A DNA stretch of 64,000 nt, taken from Serilophus lunatus (Eukaryota > Chordata > Aves > Passeriformes > Eurylaimidae). Below are positions 35,189 through 45,800 of this stretch, one piece after another (within the stretch, counting starts at the first letter, position 1; the number at the start of each line of letters is the position of its first letter). The notes beneath the pieces were generated by a model that searched no databases, was not told where the DNA came from, and worked only from the letters and a program-made list of their open reading frames with translations. The translations under genes were made by a program, and so were the position numbers. The stretch is from contig VXBA01004864.1 of assembly GCA_013399895.1 (NCBI GenBank), positions 4,307 through 68,306 of the forward strand, read 5' to 3'.

Positions 35189-35870
35189 ACCAGTGTGTTC
35201 CTGGTGGGTACAAATCCCACACAAATCCAGCACCACAGCTCCCACTCTGGAGCTAAGGCGTGTCCCAGCTCTGCATCCAGCAGTGCCATCACCCAGGGGC
35301 TTGCATCCATCTGGGGACTGAGGAATGGCATGTGCACAAAGGGGTTTTGAACATTTTTTGGGGACATCCCTCACCTGCAGAGAGTCTGGGCTCATCCCAC
35401 ACGAAAATGCTCAGTCATGCACTAACCATCTTTCCTTTTCTGTGAGAAAAGACATGGACAAAACTGCTGGGTGAGGAATTGCAGCATCAGGAGACTTTGC
35501 TGCTCTGCAGATACCAGGCAGACCTGGGTGGTGTTAGAAGCTGCAGCATGAAAAAAAATTGCTCAGTGTCTCCTGCAGTGAAATATATGGTTATATATAT
35601 GTCTTGAAGCATGGCTGCTCATTCACTTTCAGGAATAAGCTATGGAAAAGCAAAATCCATTAGCTCTAATCAGCAGAATTGATGTGCTGGCTGCAAACCT
35701 CTCTCAGAGAGGATGGGAGCTAAATAAATAAAAATGTCTCTGTTTTTAAATTACAGCCACCATGGCAGGAAGCAGGAATTGCTTTCTCCTTCTCCAGCCT
35801 CTTCTGGGAAAGGCTGTGACGCCACATGGTGGGACAACGGTCAGAATCCTGCCCAGAAGTTTATTATTAG

Positions 35871-35970
35871 CAAGAAATTGTTCCCTGTGAGGGTGGGGAG
35901 GCCCTGGCACAGGTTGCCCAGAGAAGCTGTGGCTGCCCCATCCCTGGAAGTGTCCAAGGCCAGGTTGGGG
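35871..35970 (+). mobile_element. CR1 LINE fragment, sense, truncated at both ends
   Basis: GTGGGGAGGCCCTGGCACAG, GGTTGCCCAGAGAAGCTGTG and GTGTCCAAGGCCAGGTTGG are present. The usual 3' tail is absent, so the copy has been cut by a later event. Confidence 0.9.
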
Positions 35971-37343
35971 CAGATGACCCCAGTCAGCTGCAGGAAAGCT
36001 CTATTTATCTATATTTCTTTTCAGCAGCTCTGCTGCCTCTGTGTCCCTGCCATGGCAGGGCTGTCCCACATACTCCCTCAGCTCTGCAGGAGATGTCCCT
36101 GCACTGATGACACTTGTCTGAATTGCTTCTGTCCCCAGCATCAATCACCAGGGACAACACTGTGGGTGACAATTTAGAGAGGGGTTTTAGTGGCCTCTCA
36201 CATCTTAAATCATTTTATAATCGCACATAACTTGTGGGAACAATGTTCTGCCGGAGGTGTTCTTGTTTTCCTTGTCAACTTTGCTTATGATTCATATATG
36301 TTGGGAGAGTGTTCCAAGGCCAAATGGGACAGGAGCCAAAGCAGAGCCACATCAGAGTGCTGCTGCATAAAGAGAATTATTGAAGTGCATGAAAAGAAGA
36401 ATTTGACCAATAATTCAAGTGCTCTAAATGACATGAAACTCTTTAATGAAGAATTAAAGAAGGTTTCAGAAGAAGTGATTTTGTAACAGGTAGAAGGGGG
36501 AGTAAAATCTGAAAGAATAGATTTTGAAAGAATTTGCATTAAAACAAAACAAAGCCAGCAGGCAGAAGTGGGCTTCTCACTCAGAGCTGGGGATGGGCAA
36601 ACACCAAGCTTGGTGCAATGGTATCATGTGGGGCACCAGGTCCCACAGGGTCTATATGTGGTGGGGCTTCAGAAAGGGGCCATGAGCAGCTCCTGGGATT
36701 GCTCCTTGCACTGCTTCCTGCAGATCCTCTGCCTTAGGCTCTCCCAGCCCTGATCATGGAGCCTGGCCAGGTGTCCATGTGGAACTTTGTGGACTTGCAT
36801 GCTGTGGAAGCCCTGTGGGCACATCCCACCACGCTGACTTGCAAAGCCTGGTGCTTGAAAAACCTTCAGCTTTGTGACTCAGGGTTTATGGACTCCTCCT
36901 GAATCCCGGGGTGGACGTTGCTCAACTGAGTCGCAAGGGGCACTGATAAAGGGATTACAGAGTAGGACTTATTCAGGGATTACAGGAACTTAATGTTCCC
37001 AGCCTAAATGCAAGCCATAGGAGATTGGATAAATGACTATAAATAACTGAGAAGGAAAAAGCCAAGGGGAATGTTGTTGGAGCCCAAATGTATGTGAGTG
37101 GCTGAGAGTGTCAGGAAATGAGGCTGACCGGGGTATCAGGATATAGGATATGGAGATTAGGGCTCAGTGTTTGGGCATGTCACCTCCTGCTTAGGACTTC
37201 AGAGACACGGCTCTGCTCTTCCCTAAAACAGGAAAAAGGAGGCCGAGGCTTCTTGCTCTCTACAATTCCTTGACAGGAGAGCAGAGCCAGGTGGGAGTTG
37301 GGCTCTGCTCCCAGGGAACAAGGGACAGGACAGGAAAGTACAG

Positions 37344-37590
37344 CCTCAGGTTGTGCCAGGGGAGGTTTAAGTTGGATATTAAGAAAATTCCTTCCCCAGA
37401 AGGGCTGTCCAGCCCTGGCACAGGCTGCCCAGGGCAGTAGTGGAGTTCCCATCCCTGGGGGAATTTAACACATGGATGTGGCATGTGGGGACATGGTTTG
37501 GTGCAGGCCTTGGCAGGGCTGGGGGAACAGTCGACTCCATGATCTTACGGGGCTTTTCCAGCCTAAATGATTCTGTGATTCTATCATTCT
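37344..37590 (+). mobile_element. CR1 LINE, sense 3' fragment, second subfamily
   Basis: GGAGGTTTAAGTTGGATATT, GCACAGGCTGCCCAGGGCAG, ACATGGATGTGGCATGTGGG and the tail CCTAAATGATTCTGTGATTC. This is the type with 'gtggcacttggggacatggttt'. Confidence 0.9.
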
Positions 37591-38112
37591 AAGTCACAGA
37601 TTCTATTTTATCTACACTCAGCAAGGAGATGCATCTCCCCCAGCTGCTCCTGACTGTCTGGAAATCCCTGATCCCTCTCTAATTTAAGCAGAGGATCTCA
37701 AAGCCCTCCATTAGTTGGTATTTTTCTCTCCTGATTTAAGAAAGTATAAAGACAAAAAGCAAATGACATAACCACAGCAGAGCAGCACATAAATATTTAT
37801 TACCCAGCTGAGCCTTGCCCCACTCCTTGGTCAGTTAATAATAATAAAGCCAGAGCACGAAGCTTTCCCTGGCACAATAAACCACAAGCAAAGAGCTAGG
37901 ACTCTGCAATACAACTGCTCCGGGCTTTAGCCTGGAATTTCTGGGAGCAGAAAATGCTTCCCACATGTCTGGGTGTCCCCAGGGCATAGGTGTGACCCTA
38001 TAGCCAAAAGATCTCCTTGGCACCAGCTGGACTCCAACAAGGACAGGACTGCTGGATGGAAAACACTTTGAAACATCATCACTGGACCAGAGGTGTCCCT
38101 GCCAGGACTTTA

Positions 38113-38325
38113 CACAGAGTCACAGAATTGTTAAGGTTGCAAAAGCCCTCTAAGACCATCAAATCCAACAGGCCACCACTAACCCTTGTCCCCAGGTGCC
38201 ACATCTACACGGCTTTTAAATCCCCCCAGGGATGCAGACTCCACCACTGTCCTGGGCAGTGCCAGGGCTGGGCAACCCTTTTGGGGAAGGAATTTTCCCT
38301 AATAAGCAATCTAACCTCTCCTTGG
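38113..38325 (-). mobile_element. CR1 LINE fragment, antisense, second subfamily
   Basis: CACAGAGTCACAGAATTG, CCAGGTGCCACATCTACACG, and GGGAAGGAATTTTCCCTAAT near the internal end match the reverse complement of the subfamily at 37344-37590. Confidence 0.88.
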
Positions 38326-38519
38326 TCCCACCATCCACTCCACTGATGGTGCTGGTGTTGACAGCCCAGGAAGACCAGGGGCCCTGGACCCGCAGGTCTC
38401 TTCACAGCTTTTTGGAAAGGTTTCTCCCCAGGAAACATCCTGTCTCCAAGGCAACAGTGCTGAAAGCGTTAAAACCCTCCTTTGCTTCCTCAAAGCAGGC
38501 AGGGTCCTGACATCTGCGG

Positions 38520-38950
38520 CAGAACACAAAGGATGGGGAGAGATTCGAGCGAAATCTAAACCAGTTTGAGCTCAATTAAAGCAACCAGTGTCTTTAGGAA
38601 AAGATCCCTCGGGGTTTCTCCAGAGACCTCTTGTTCTATCGGGAAAAGTCTGACAGATGTAAATCTCTCATAGCCCGACGTCTTCCTACGGCCACACAAA
38701 GGGGAGGGATTATTTTTCAGCTAACATCTTTCGATTTGCTTCTGCCAAAGGTTGCTTTTAGTTTTGTTCTGTAATTCTTGGCCAGAGTGACCTCGGGGGG
38801 TTGAAATGCCCCTTAGACAAGCGAGTGACGCCTTTTGTACTCGGGCGGTGATTTTGCAGTTCATCGGCTCATTGTTCAACGCAGCCTGTTCAGGGGATTA
38901 TTCTGTATCCTGGTTACAAGGCGACCCTTGGTTTTCTCAGCCCTCTCACA
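38520..38950. promoter_or_regulatory. Candidate distal regulatory block upstream of MOGAT2
   Basis: A unique stretch 0.85-1.3 kb before the MOGAT2 ATG. It has more CpG than its surroundings and no repeat match. It includes CAAAGGTTG (about 38747) and AGTGACCT (about 38786), which resemble nuclear-receptor half-site words. The call rests on composition and position only. Confidence 0.3.
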
Positions 38951-39222
38951 AGATGATTTCTTTGTTTACCTGAGTGGCTTGTCAGTTCCCTGAGGATTTT
39001 TTTCTCCCAGATTTCCATATTTTGGGGTTTTGTTTGTTTGTTTTGGTGGGGGATTTTTCTTTTCTTTCCTTTTTTTTTTTTTCATGCAGTAAATCGCAGC
39101 TCTTTGCACTCAGGCTCAGACTGCACACCTGCTTGGAGGTGGAAATGCAAAAGGGAGGTAGGATTTCCTTTCTTTACACCCACATAAAAGTGTGCAAGCA
39201 TGCACAGGGACAGTAGTCTGCC

Positions 39223-39285
39223 CCATCCATCCATCCATCCATCCATCCATCCATCCATCCATCCATCCATGTACCCATCCATCTC
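39223..39285. repeat. (CCAT)n microsatellite
   Basis: About a dozen perfect CCAT units end near 39270; one degenerate unit follows. Confidence 0.95.
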
Positions 39286-39697
39286 CTGGCAGAGGCATGA
39301 GGCTGCTCACGTACCCTGTGCTCTTTAGTGAAACACCCTTGTGTTGCCTCCCCACCTCCTTGGCTGAGATTGAAACCCATCCACATCACCTCACTTGCAA
39401 ATAAAAGTGGCTTGTCCCCTCCTGCTGTGCAGAACTCGAAAGATCACAGGGTGGATTGTAGGAAAAGAGGGAAAATAAAACCTGGCTCGAAGGCCTCTGC
39501 CAACATCCAAATATTGCAACACTTGAAGGAGGCAAGAACTTGGAGGCAGGGCTGAGTTTACTTCCCATTTGGGTGCTGGAAGCCTGAAATCATCCCAGTC
39601 TAACAACGTGGTGAGTCACTTCGATGTAAAGCTGGTGACACCTCCCGGCAGTCTCCGTCCCTCTCCTGCTGGGGACAAGCCACCAGGGCCACTGTAC

Positions 39698-39758
39698 GTT
39701 GCACAACCCCCCGTACAGTAACACTGGGTAAATATTGACGGGCGACTTTGCACTTTGC
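39698..39758 (+). promoter_or_regulatory. Candidate MOGAT2 proximal promoter elements
   Basis: Within 100 bases of the ATG there are GTTGCACAAC, a palindromic C/EBP-type word (39698-39707), GTAAATATTGAC with a forkhead core (39728-39739), and a tandem ACTTTGC pair (39745-39758) containing the complement of CAAAGTGCA, close to the HNF4 motif. The combination fits a gut or liver lipid gene. The transcription start is not visible from sequence, and single motifs are weak evidence. Confidence 0.45.
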
Positions 39759-39794
39759 ATTCTCCACTTGCTTCCTTCTCCTCCCGAGCTCAAG

Positions 39795-39888
39795 ATGAAG
39801 ATTGAGTTCGCTCCACGCTCTCTGCCGCTGCACAGGAGGCTCCAGACAGCAGCTGTGGTTCAATGGGTCTTCAGCTTCCTGGCTCTGG
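39795..39888 (+). CDS. MOGAT2: MOGAT2 coding exon 1
   Basis: MKIEFAPRSLPLHRRLQT, then a hydrophobic stretch (VVQWVFSFLAL), ending phase 1 at CTGG|GTAAG. The ATG has A at -3. Family members start with the same M-x-EFAP pattern, which fixes this start. Confidence 0.94.
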
Positions 39889-42800
39889 GTAAGAGACGTC
39901 TCCTTCTCCTTCTCTGAGAAGCCAGAGAAGCTTTCCGTGGAATTCCAGAATGGGATGGGTTGGGTTGGAAGGGACCTGAAAGATCATCCAACCCCACTGC
40001 CGTGAGCAGGGACACCTTCCACTGTCCCACATTGCTCCAATCCGGCCTTGGACACTCTGTGCCCAACCTGCGCCAGAATTTTTGGCTTCTCACCCCCTGA
40101 TCTGAGCCCAGTGTCACTAGGATGGGGCTCTGTGTATGGGAATATTTACAGATCTCATGCAGCATCTAAACCTGAGTGGGGTTTTCGGCTTCCCCTGCTC
40201 TTTAGGTTTCGTGTTTTCCTGGTCTAAGGTGCTGCCCTGCCCAGCACCAGGTGTGGGAAAAAGCATTCCCGGGCTTGAGGGATGGTATGATAGGAAGAGA
40301 ACTGGGGATTCAGCTTTGCAGCCCTGGGAAGAGACGCTTCACTTTATAGAGATGCCCCGGCACATTCCTAAAGGGCATCTTTCCAAGAAAACCCTAACAG
40401 TTTTAAGGAAGAGAAACGTTAGAAGACTGAGACTGAAATTCACTGCGGTGTGGAGGGGATCGGGTGCTGATGGAAATGGGACACGTGAAGTTTTGGATAA
40501 AATGCCCCGGGAAATAAAGAGACTCGGAGGAAGGTTATCAGGGAGTGGGAACCTTGGGGCCATTTACAGCTCATCAGGGGCCAAGCTGGAAGGTGACATC
40601 CCAGAGTTTCTTTTGTTAGGGAAATAGGGAGATATCAGGGGCAGGTTATCAGATAATCCGAATGCTCTGGGGCCATTTACAACCCATCAGGAGCCGAGCT
40701 GGAGGGTGACATCCCAGAGTTTCCCATTGTTGTGCCAATTGTGGATCTCCCCACAATTGCTCCCACGGTGCCTGGAGGGGATGTGGAGATGTGGCCACAG
40801 CGTTAACCAGGGATATAAGAACACATTCCCATTCCCAGCACGGATACATCTTGGGCTCACGGAGCTTGTGATGGAAATGACTCCTGGAGCCAGCAGAGAG
40901 ACAGCAAATAGCCAGGAGGGAGGAATCCTCCACAGTTGTAGGGTAAGGTGAAGGTATTTGGAATGCAGGGACCTCCTGCAGGGAAATGCAGCTTGCTCTG
41001 CATGAGGATGAGACCCCAACTCACTCCACCTCCACAGCTGACCTTCCAGAGTTTAGCATCTTTCCCTGGAAAAAAAATTACTTTGATTTTTTTGTTTTGG
41101 GGTTTTTTGGGATACAAGTTAAGATACGTATCAGAAAGATGGAAACTAAACCTTTTGAAGTGATTCCAGCTGGTTTGCTTCAGTTCACAGAGTTTCTTTA
41201 AGCCCTGAGCTTTCCACCCGAAATCTCCCGCTCTTAACAACTGCAAAAGATCAGTGCCAAGGGATACCCTTAATTTCATGCCATGAGCTGCCAAAACACC
41301 CCTGGCTGCACTGATAACCCTCAGGCTGAGCTCTGACCCTCAATGGGCAGGATTCAGCTGCCACCTGCTCCTTTGTCTTGGACACAAGGCTTGTGCTTCT
41401 GCTGCCAGAAAAGAGCTCCCAAAACCACCCGTTTGTAGGCAGCTGTTGCTATGGTTGTGCAAAGACATCCCCGGAGAAGCCAAGCGCGGGGCTCGGGGCT
41501 CGTTCATTCCCGCCGGGATGCGGGGTGAGGGCAGCTCTGCTCCACATCCCTGCCTATTTTCCTGAGGATGCTCCTGACGAGAGCACGGAGATAAAAGGTG
41601 CCGTTTGTTCCAGGTGCTGAGGGGACAGTGCACTGTGCAAGGATGGGGTGCAGGACCCCAGTGCAGACCCGGCGTAGCAAAACCAGCCTTTGAACCCAAT
41701 CAGGGTTGGCTCAAAGGGCACAAGGTGATCCCTGTGATTCCCTGGCACCTGAGCGTAGTCCACAGGCTGTCAGGGAGTCCAGGTTGGCACCGGGGACCTC
41801 AGCATTGTGCATCTTGGGAGTGTTCAAGGCCAGATTGGATGGGGCTTGGAGCATCGTGGTCCAGTGGAAGGTGTCCTTGCTCGTGGCTTGTGGAAACGAG
41901 ATGGGCTTTAAAGCCCCTCCAACCCAAACCATTCTGGGGTTCTGTGATCTTGCAAACCCTCCTGACAAGGACAGCCTGAATCTGACTCGCTCTGGGGCTA
42001 TTGCAATACCAGAAATCCCTTTCCATGGGTTTTCCCTATTTTGAGCTGAATGAACAAATACTGGGTTAGGAGCACTTTAATGGGACATGGTCCCTGTTTG
42101 GATATGGACAGAAAAGTCCTCCACGTGCTTTGGAGCCCGTGGCTCATTTGGAACCCATGGAACCTGTGACATATTTGTGTTCTCTGTGGTATGGCTATGT
42201 TTTTGTCCTAAGAGGGATTTTCAGCTCACAGCAAAACCACTCAACACAAAAAACTCACTCCCAATTTTTACTGTGAGCTTCTGTGAAGGAGCCCAGCCCA
42301 GGAAACCACTTGGCCTGTGAGAAAATCCAAGAAACCCATCACATCCACATGGATCACATCCACTCCATCCCTTGTCTAAAGTCCCTCCTTTGGGTTTCTT
42401 AGAGCCCCTTTAGGCCCTGGAAGGAGCTCTCAGGTCTCCCTGGAGCCTTCTCTTCTCCAGATGAACACCCCCCAGCTCTCCCAGCCTGGCTCTAGAGCAG
42501 TTCCCAGCCTTTCAGACTGACAGTCCATTCTGGAACAGGAATGGGCTTCTTTCACACAAAGCACCAAAAGGTTTTATAAGGACACACCAAAAACTAACCT
42601 TAAGGCTGAATGAAGGTCACTGTGTGCAAATTCTGCCCTGAAAAAAAATAAAAAGGTTGGAAAATTAATAATTATATAATTGCAAGATAAAGCCTCTCTT
42701 GGATGATAAGTGCACGGATTTGGACCAGAACAACTCCATTTTGCAGCACGTACTTTGAGCTTTGCACAGCATGATAAAGAGACAATTAGGCATTGCAGTG

Positions 42801-45800
42801 TTTTGCAGCAGACCTGGCTGGCTGTAAAATTGCAGTAAAATTGCAACCTCTCTGTTGTGTTTATCTGTCATGTGGGGCCTAGAGCTGCAGTTCATGCTCT
42901 GTGCAATTCTCCTCTAGAGTTATAAACTCTTAATTTTTTCCCCCTATAGGAATTATTGGCACCATCATGACAGTGTGTTAGAAAGGGGCAGGGGTTTGCT
43001 TTTCCACACAAAGCCTAGGGGACTTATCACCAAAAAAGAAAGGACTACAAACCAGGTCTACTTCTTTATCCTTGAATAAAATCAAACAGGAGGTGCAGGA
43101 AGGTCTGAATGAGAACATCCTATTCCTGTTCTCTGACAGGCCTTAGCTGAGAGAGCAGGTGCCAGGTGACTCCCAAAGATGGAAATCCAGGTCTTAGATG
43201 ATGAGGACGTGGATGCTTCTATCTCTCAGCTGAAGCTGGAGCTGAGTAGGGCATCTCCATCCTCATTTCCTACAGCCCTGGGTGCTGGATCTGGAATGAA
43301 GATCCAAAGAAGAACAAAATATATAACACATGTTGTAACCCATGAGCTGGGGAAGGCAATGGATTCATTCATCCAATGTATTTGGATGAATGACTGTTTT
43401 GGGGTTTTTTTGCTCAGTCTTCCCCTTCCCAAGCAATACAAGGCTTCCAGAGGGACAGATGGAGAGGACACAGATCTTCCCAGCCACATTTTAGGGCATC
43501 TGCTTTTCCAGGTGGCAGCTTGGTGGCCATCATCACTTCCCAGTCTCTGCAGACAGTGTTGGGCTTGGGTGGGATTTTTGTTTGCACACAGACTTCTCCT
43601 CTCTTGTTGCCAGGCCAAAACACAGGGTGTGAGGTAGGTGGGAGGTAGAGGTTGAAGCTGAGCACTGACTGGAAGCAGCTCAGGAGAGTCATTATTGACT
43701 TGGGAAAGTCTCAAGCCATTTATGTCTTAGAGGATGAACCAGAGCATTCCTATAAAATTCGTGACTTGAAAGGACTGAAAATCCTCCAGAGGCCAAGATT
43801 AGAGTTGGGAGAGAACCTAAGAAGTGGAGGAAAGGGTCCAAAATCAATAAGAAAAAAACGGAATAAAGACTAAACTCCTCTATGTGGATATAAATCAAGG
43901 TCACAATTAAAATGGGCAATCATTAGCTCAGGATAAAGCTACTGAGACTTGTACAGCCAGGGCATAGTGCCCTGTGTGCTGCCACTGCAAAATGTCAGGT
44001 GGTATGGACAGGAGTTTTGGGGTAAAACAAGGCCATTGTCTTTGCAGAGATCAGTTTGATTCCAGACAAAGGCCAGGACAGGGAGCTGATCCATGAGGAC
44101 CCTCTGGATGCAGTGAGGCCCATGAATGTTTTGGGAAGAGAAATGGTGAGAAATTATGAGTTGGTTCAAGGCTGGCAGATAGAAAAGTGCCTTCACACTG
44201 CAATAAATCCAGCAGGAAGCCCAGTGGAGGCCTGGGCTCCATCCCAGCTCCAAAGAGCCTCTCCAAGCGAACCATTCCCCCTGACCCAGGTGCCAAGTCA
44301 CTGCTGGCTTTCCTTTCAGCACAGTGCTGCACAGCTGCCTTCGTCATCCTCCTCTTCACCCGCTTCTGGCTGCTCAGTGCCCTCTATGCCGTGTGGTGGG
44401 TGATAGACAGGGAGAAGCCCAGGAAGGGCGGGCGGCGGATCCGTGTCCTCCAGAACTGCGTCGTCTGGAGGTACATGAGGGACTATTTCCCCATCACGGT
44501 AAGTGCCACCAATCCCATCGTCTCCTCCGGGTGTCAGGGACCAGCCTTGCCCTTGGGAGACCCAGAGAAACAATGTGGGTCACCATTTTCACAACCTCCT
44601 TTCACCTTCCCTCTTCTCCACATCATTCATTAGGACATTCCTGCCCCTCAGAGGGGCAGGACTCTGCTACTCAGAGTTTTCTGGAAGTGGGACCATAGGT
44701 GACATTCCCAAGGTCATCCACCTTTTTTTTTTGCTGCTCAAGCAGAAGTAACCCCTCTACTCTGCTCTTGTGCTCCCACCTGGAGCACTGTTACAGAACT
44801 TGTACATTTCTGGTGCTCCTAAGATAGACTTGATATTAGGAACAAATTCTTCACTGAAAGGGTGATCCACCATTGGAATGGGCTGCCCAGGGAGCTGGTG
44901 GAGTCACCGACCCTGGAGGTGTTCAAGAGTAGCTGGATGAGGCACTTGGTGCCATGGTTTAGATGATGGGTTGCTGTTAGATTATGGGTTGGACCTGACG
45001 ATCTCCAAGGTGTCTTCCAACCTTGCTGATACTGTGATACTGTGTGATACTGTGATAAGAAGGACATGGAACTGTTGGAGAAAGTCCAGAGGAGGCCACA
45101 AGGTTGATCAGGGCTGAGAAAGTTGGGGCTGTTCAGCCTAGGGAAAAGAAGGTTGCGTGGAGACCTCAGAGCACCTTCTAAGATCTGGAGGGGCTGCGAG
45201 GAAGGCAAAGAGGGACTCTTTGCCTGGAGCTGTGGTGATGGGAGATGGGGGAATGGCTTCAAACTGAAAGAGGGGGAATGTTAGGTGGGATATCGGGAGG
45301 GAATTCCTCCCTGTGAGGATGATGGGGCTTCTGGTTGCCTGGAGAAGCTGTGGCTGCTCCACCCCTGCAAATGTCCAAGGCCAAGTTGGACGGAGTTTGG
45401 AACAACCTGGGATAGTGGAAGGTGTCCCTGCCCATGGAAACTGTGGAACTGAATGGTCTTTAAGGTCTTTTCCAACCCAAACCATCCTGTGATCCTCTGA
45501 TATATGTGACTGTAATAATTGTATATAATATATATTCTGTAAATTATTTTTGGCCTTAACCCAGCTCTTCTCCTGTCCCTTTGTAAGGACATGGAACCCC
45601 CCTCCTGAGCTCCACACCGATCTCTGTGTGTCCCTCCCTGCAGGAGGACCAGTAAGACCAGTAGAGGGAGCACGGGACTGGGTTTGGCTGCGGCTGCTGG
45701 GTGAGGGCAGGGGGAGCTCAGGCGGAGCCTTTCTCCACACTGGTCTGGGACAGAACAGAGCAGGGTCTACAAAAGAATAGCAGAGATGAAAAAAAAACAA

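Larger units (their letters stand above)
34263..39794. other. Intergenic region between MAP6 and MOGAT2
   Basis: About 5.5 kb separates the two divergent genes. It holds four CR1 pieces, a CCAT microsatellite and, towards MOGAT2, an unusually CpG-containing unique block at about 38520-38950. No further gene is recognised; the open frame at 36190-36486 has no known domain. Confidence 0.65.
39889..44319 (+). other. MOGAT2 intron 1
   Basis: 4.4 kb, GTAAG donor and TTCAG acceptor. It contains three CR1 pieces and a two-copy 110-bp tandem duplication. The open frame at 43179-43637 shows no known domain and is not in a splice context. Confidence 0.85.

Noticed and set aside
36190..36486. 98-residue frame between MAP6 and MOGAT2
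   Set aside because: No known family and no promoter or splice evidence; length is within chance for AT-rich DNA.
43179..43637. 152-residue frame in MOGAT2 intron 1 as a possible extra exon or nested gene
   Set aside because: The six-exon MOGAT2 model joins perfectly without it, and no known domain or suitable splice context was seen.
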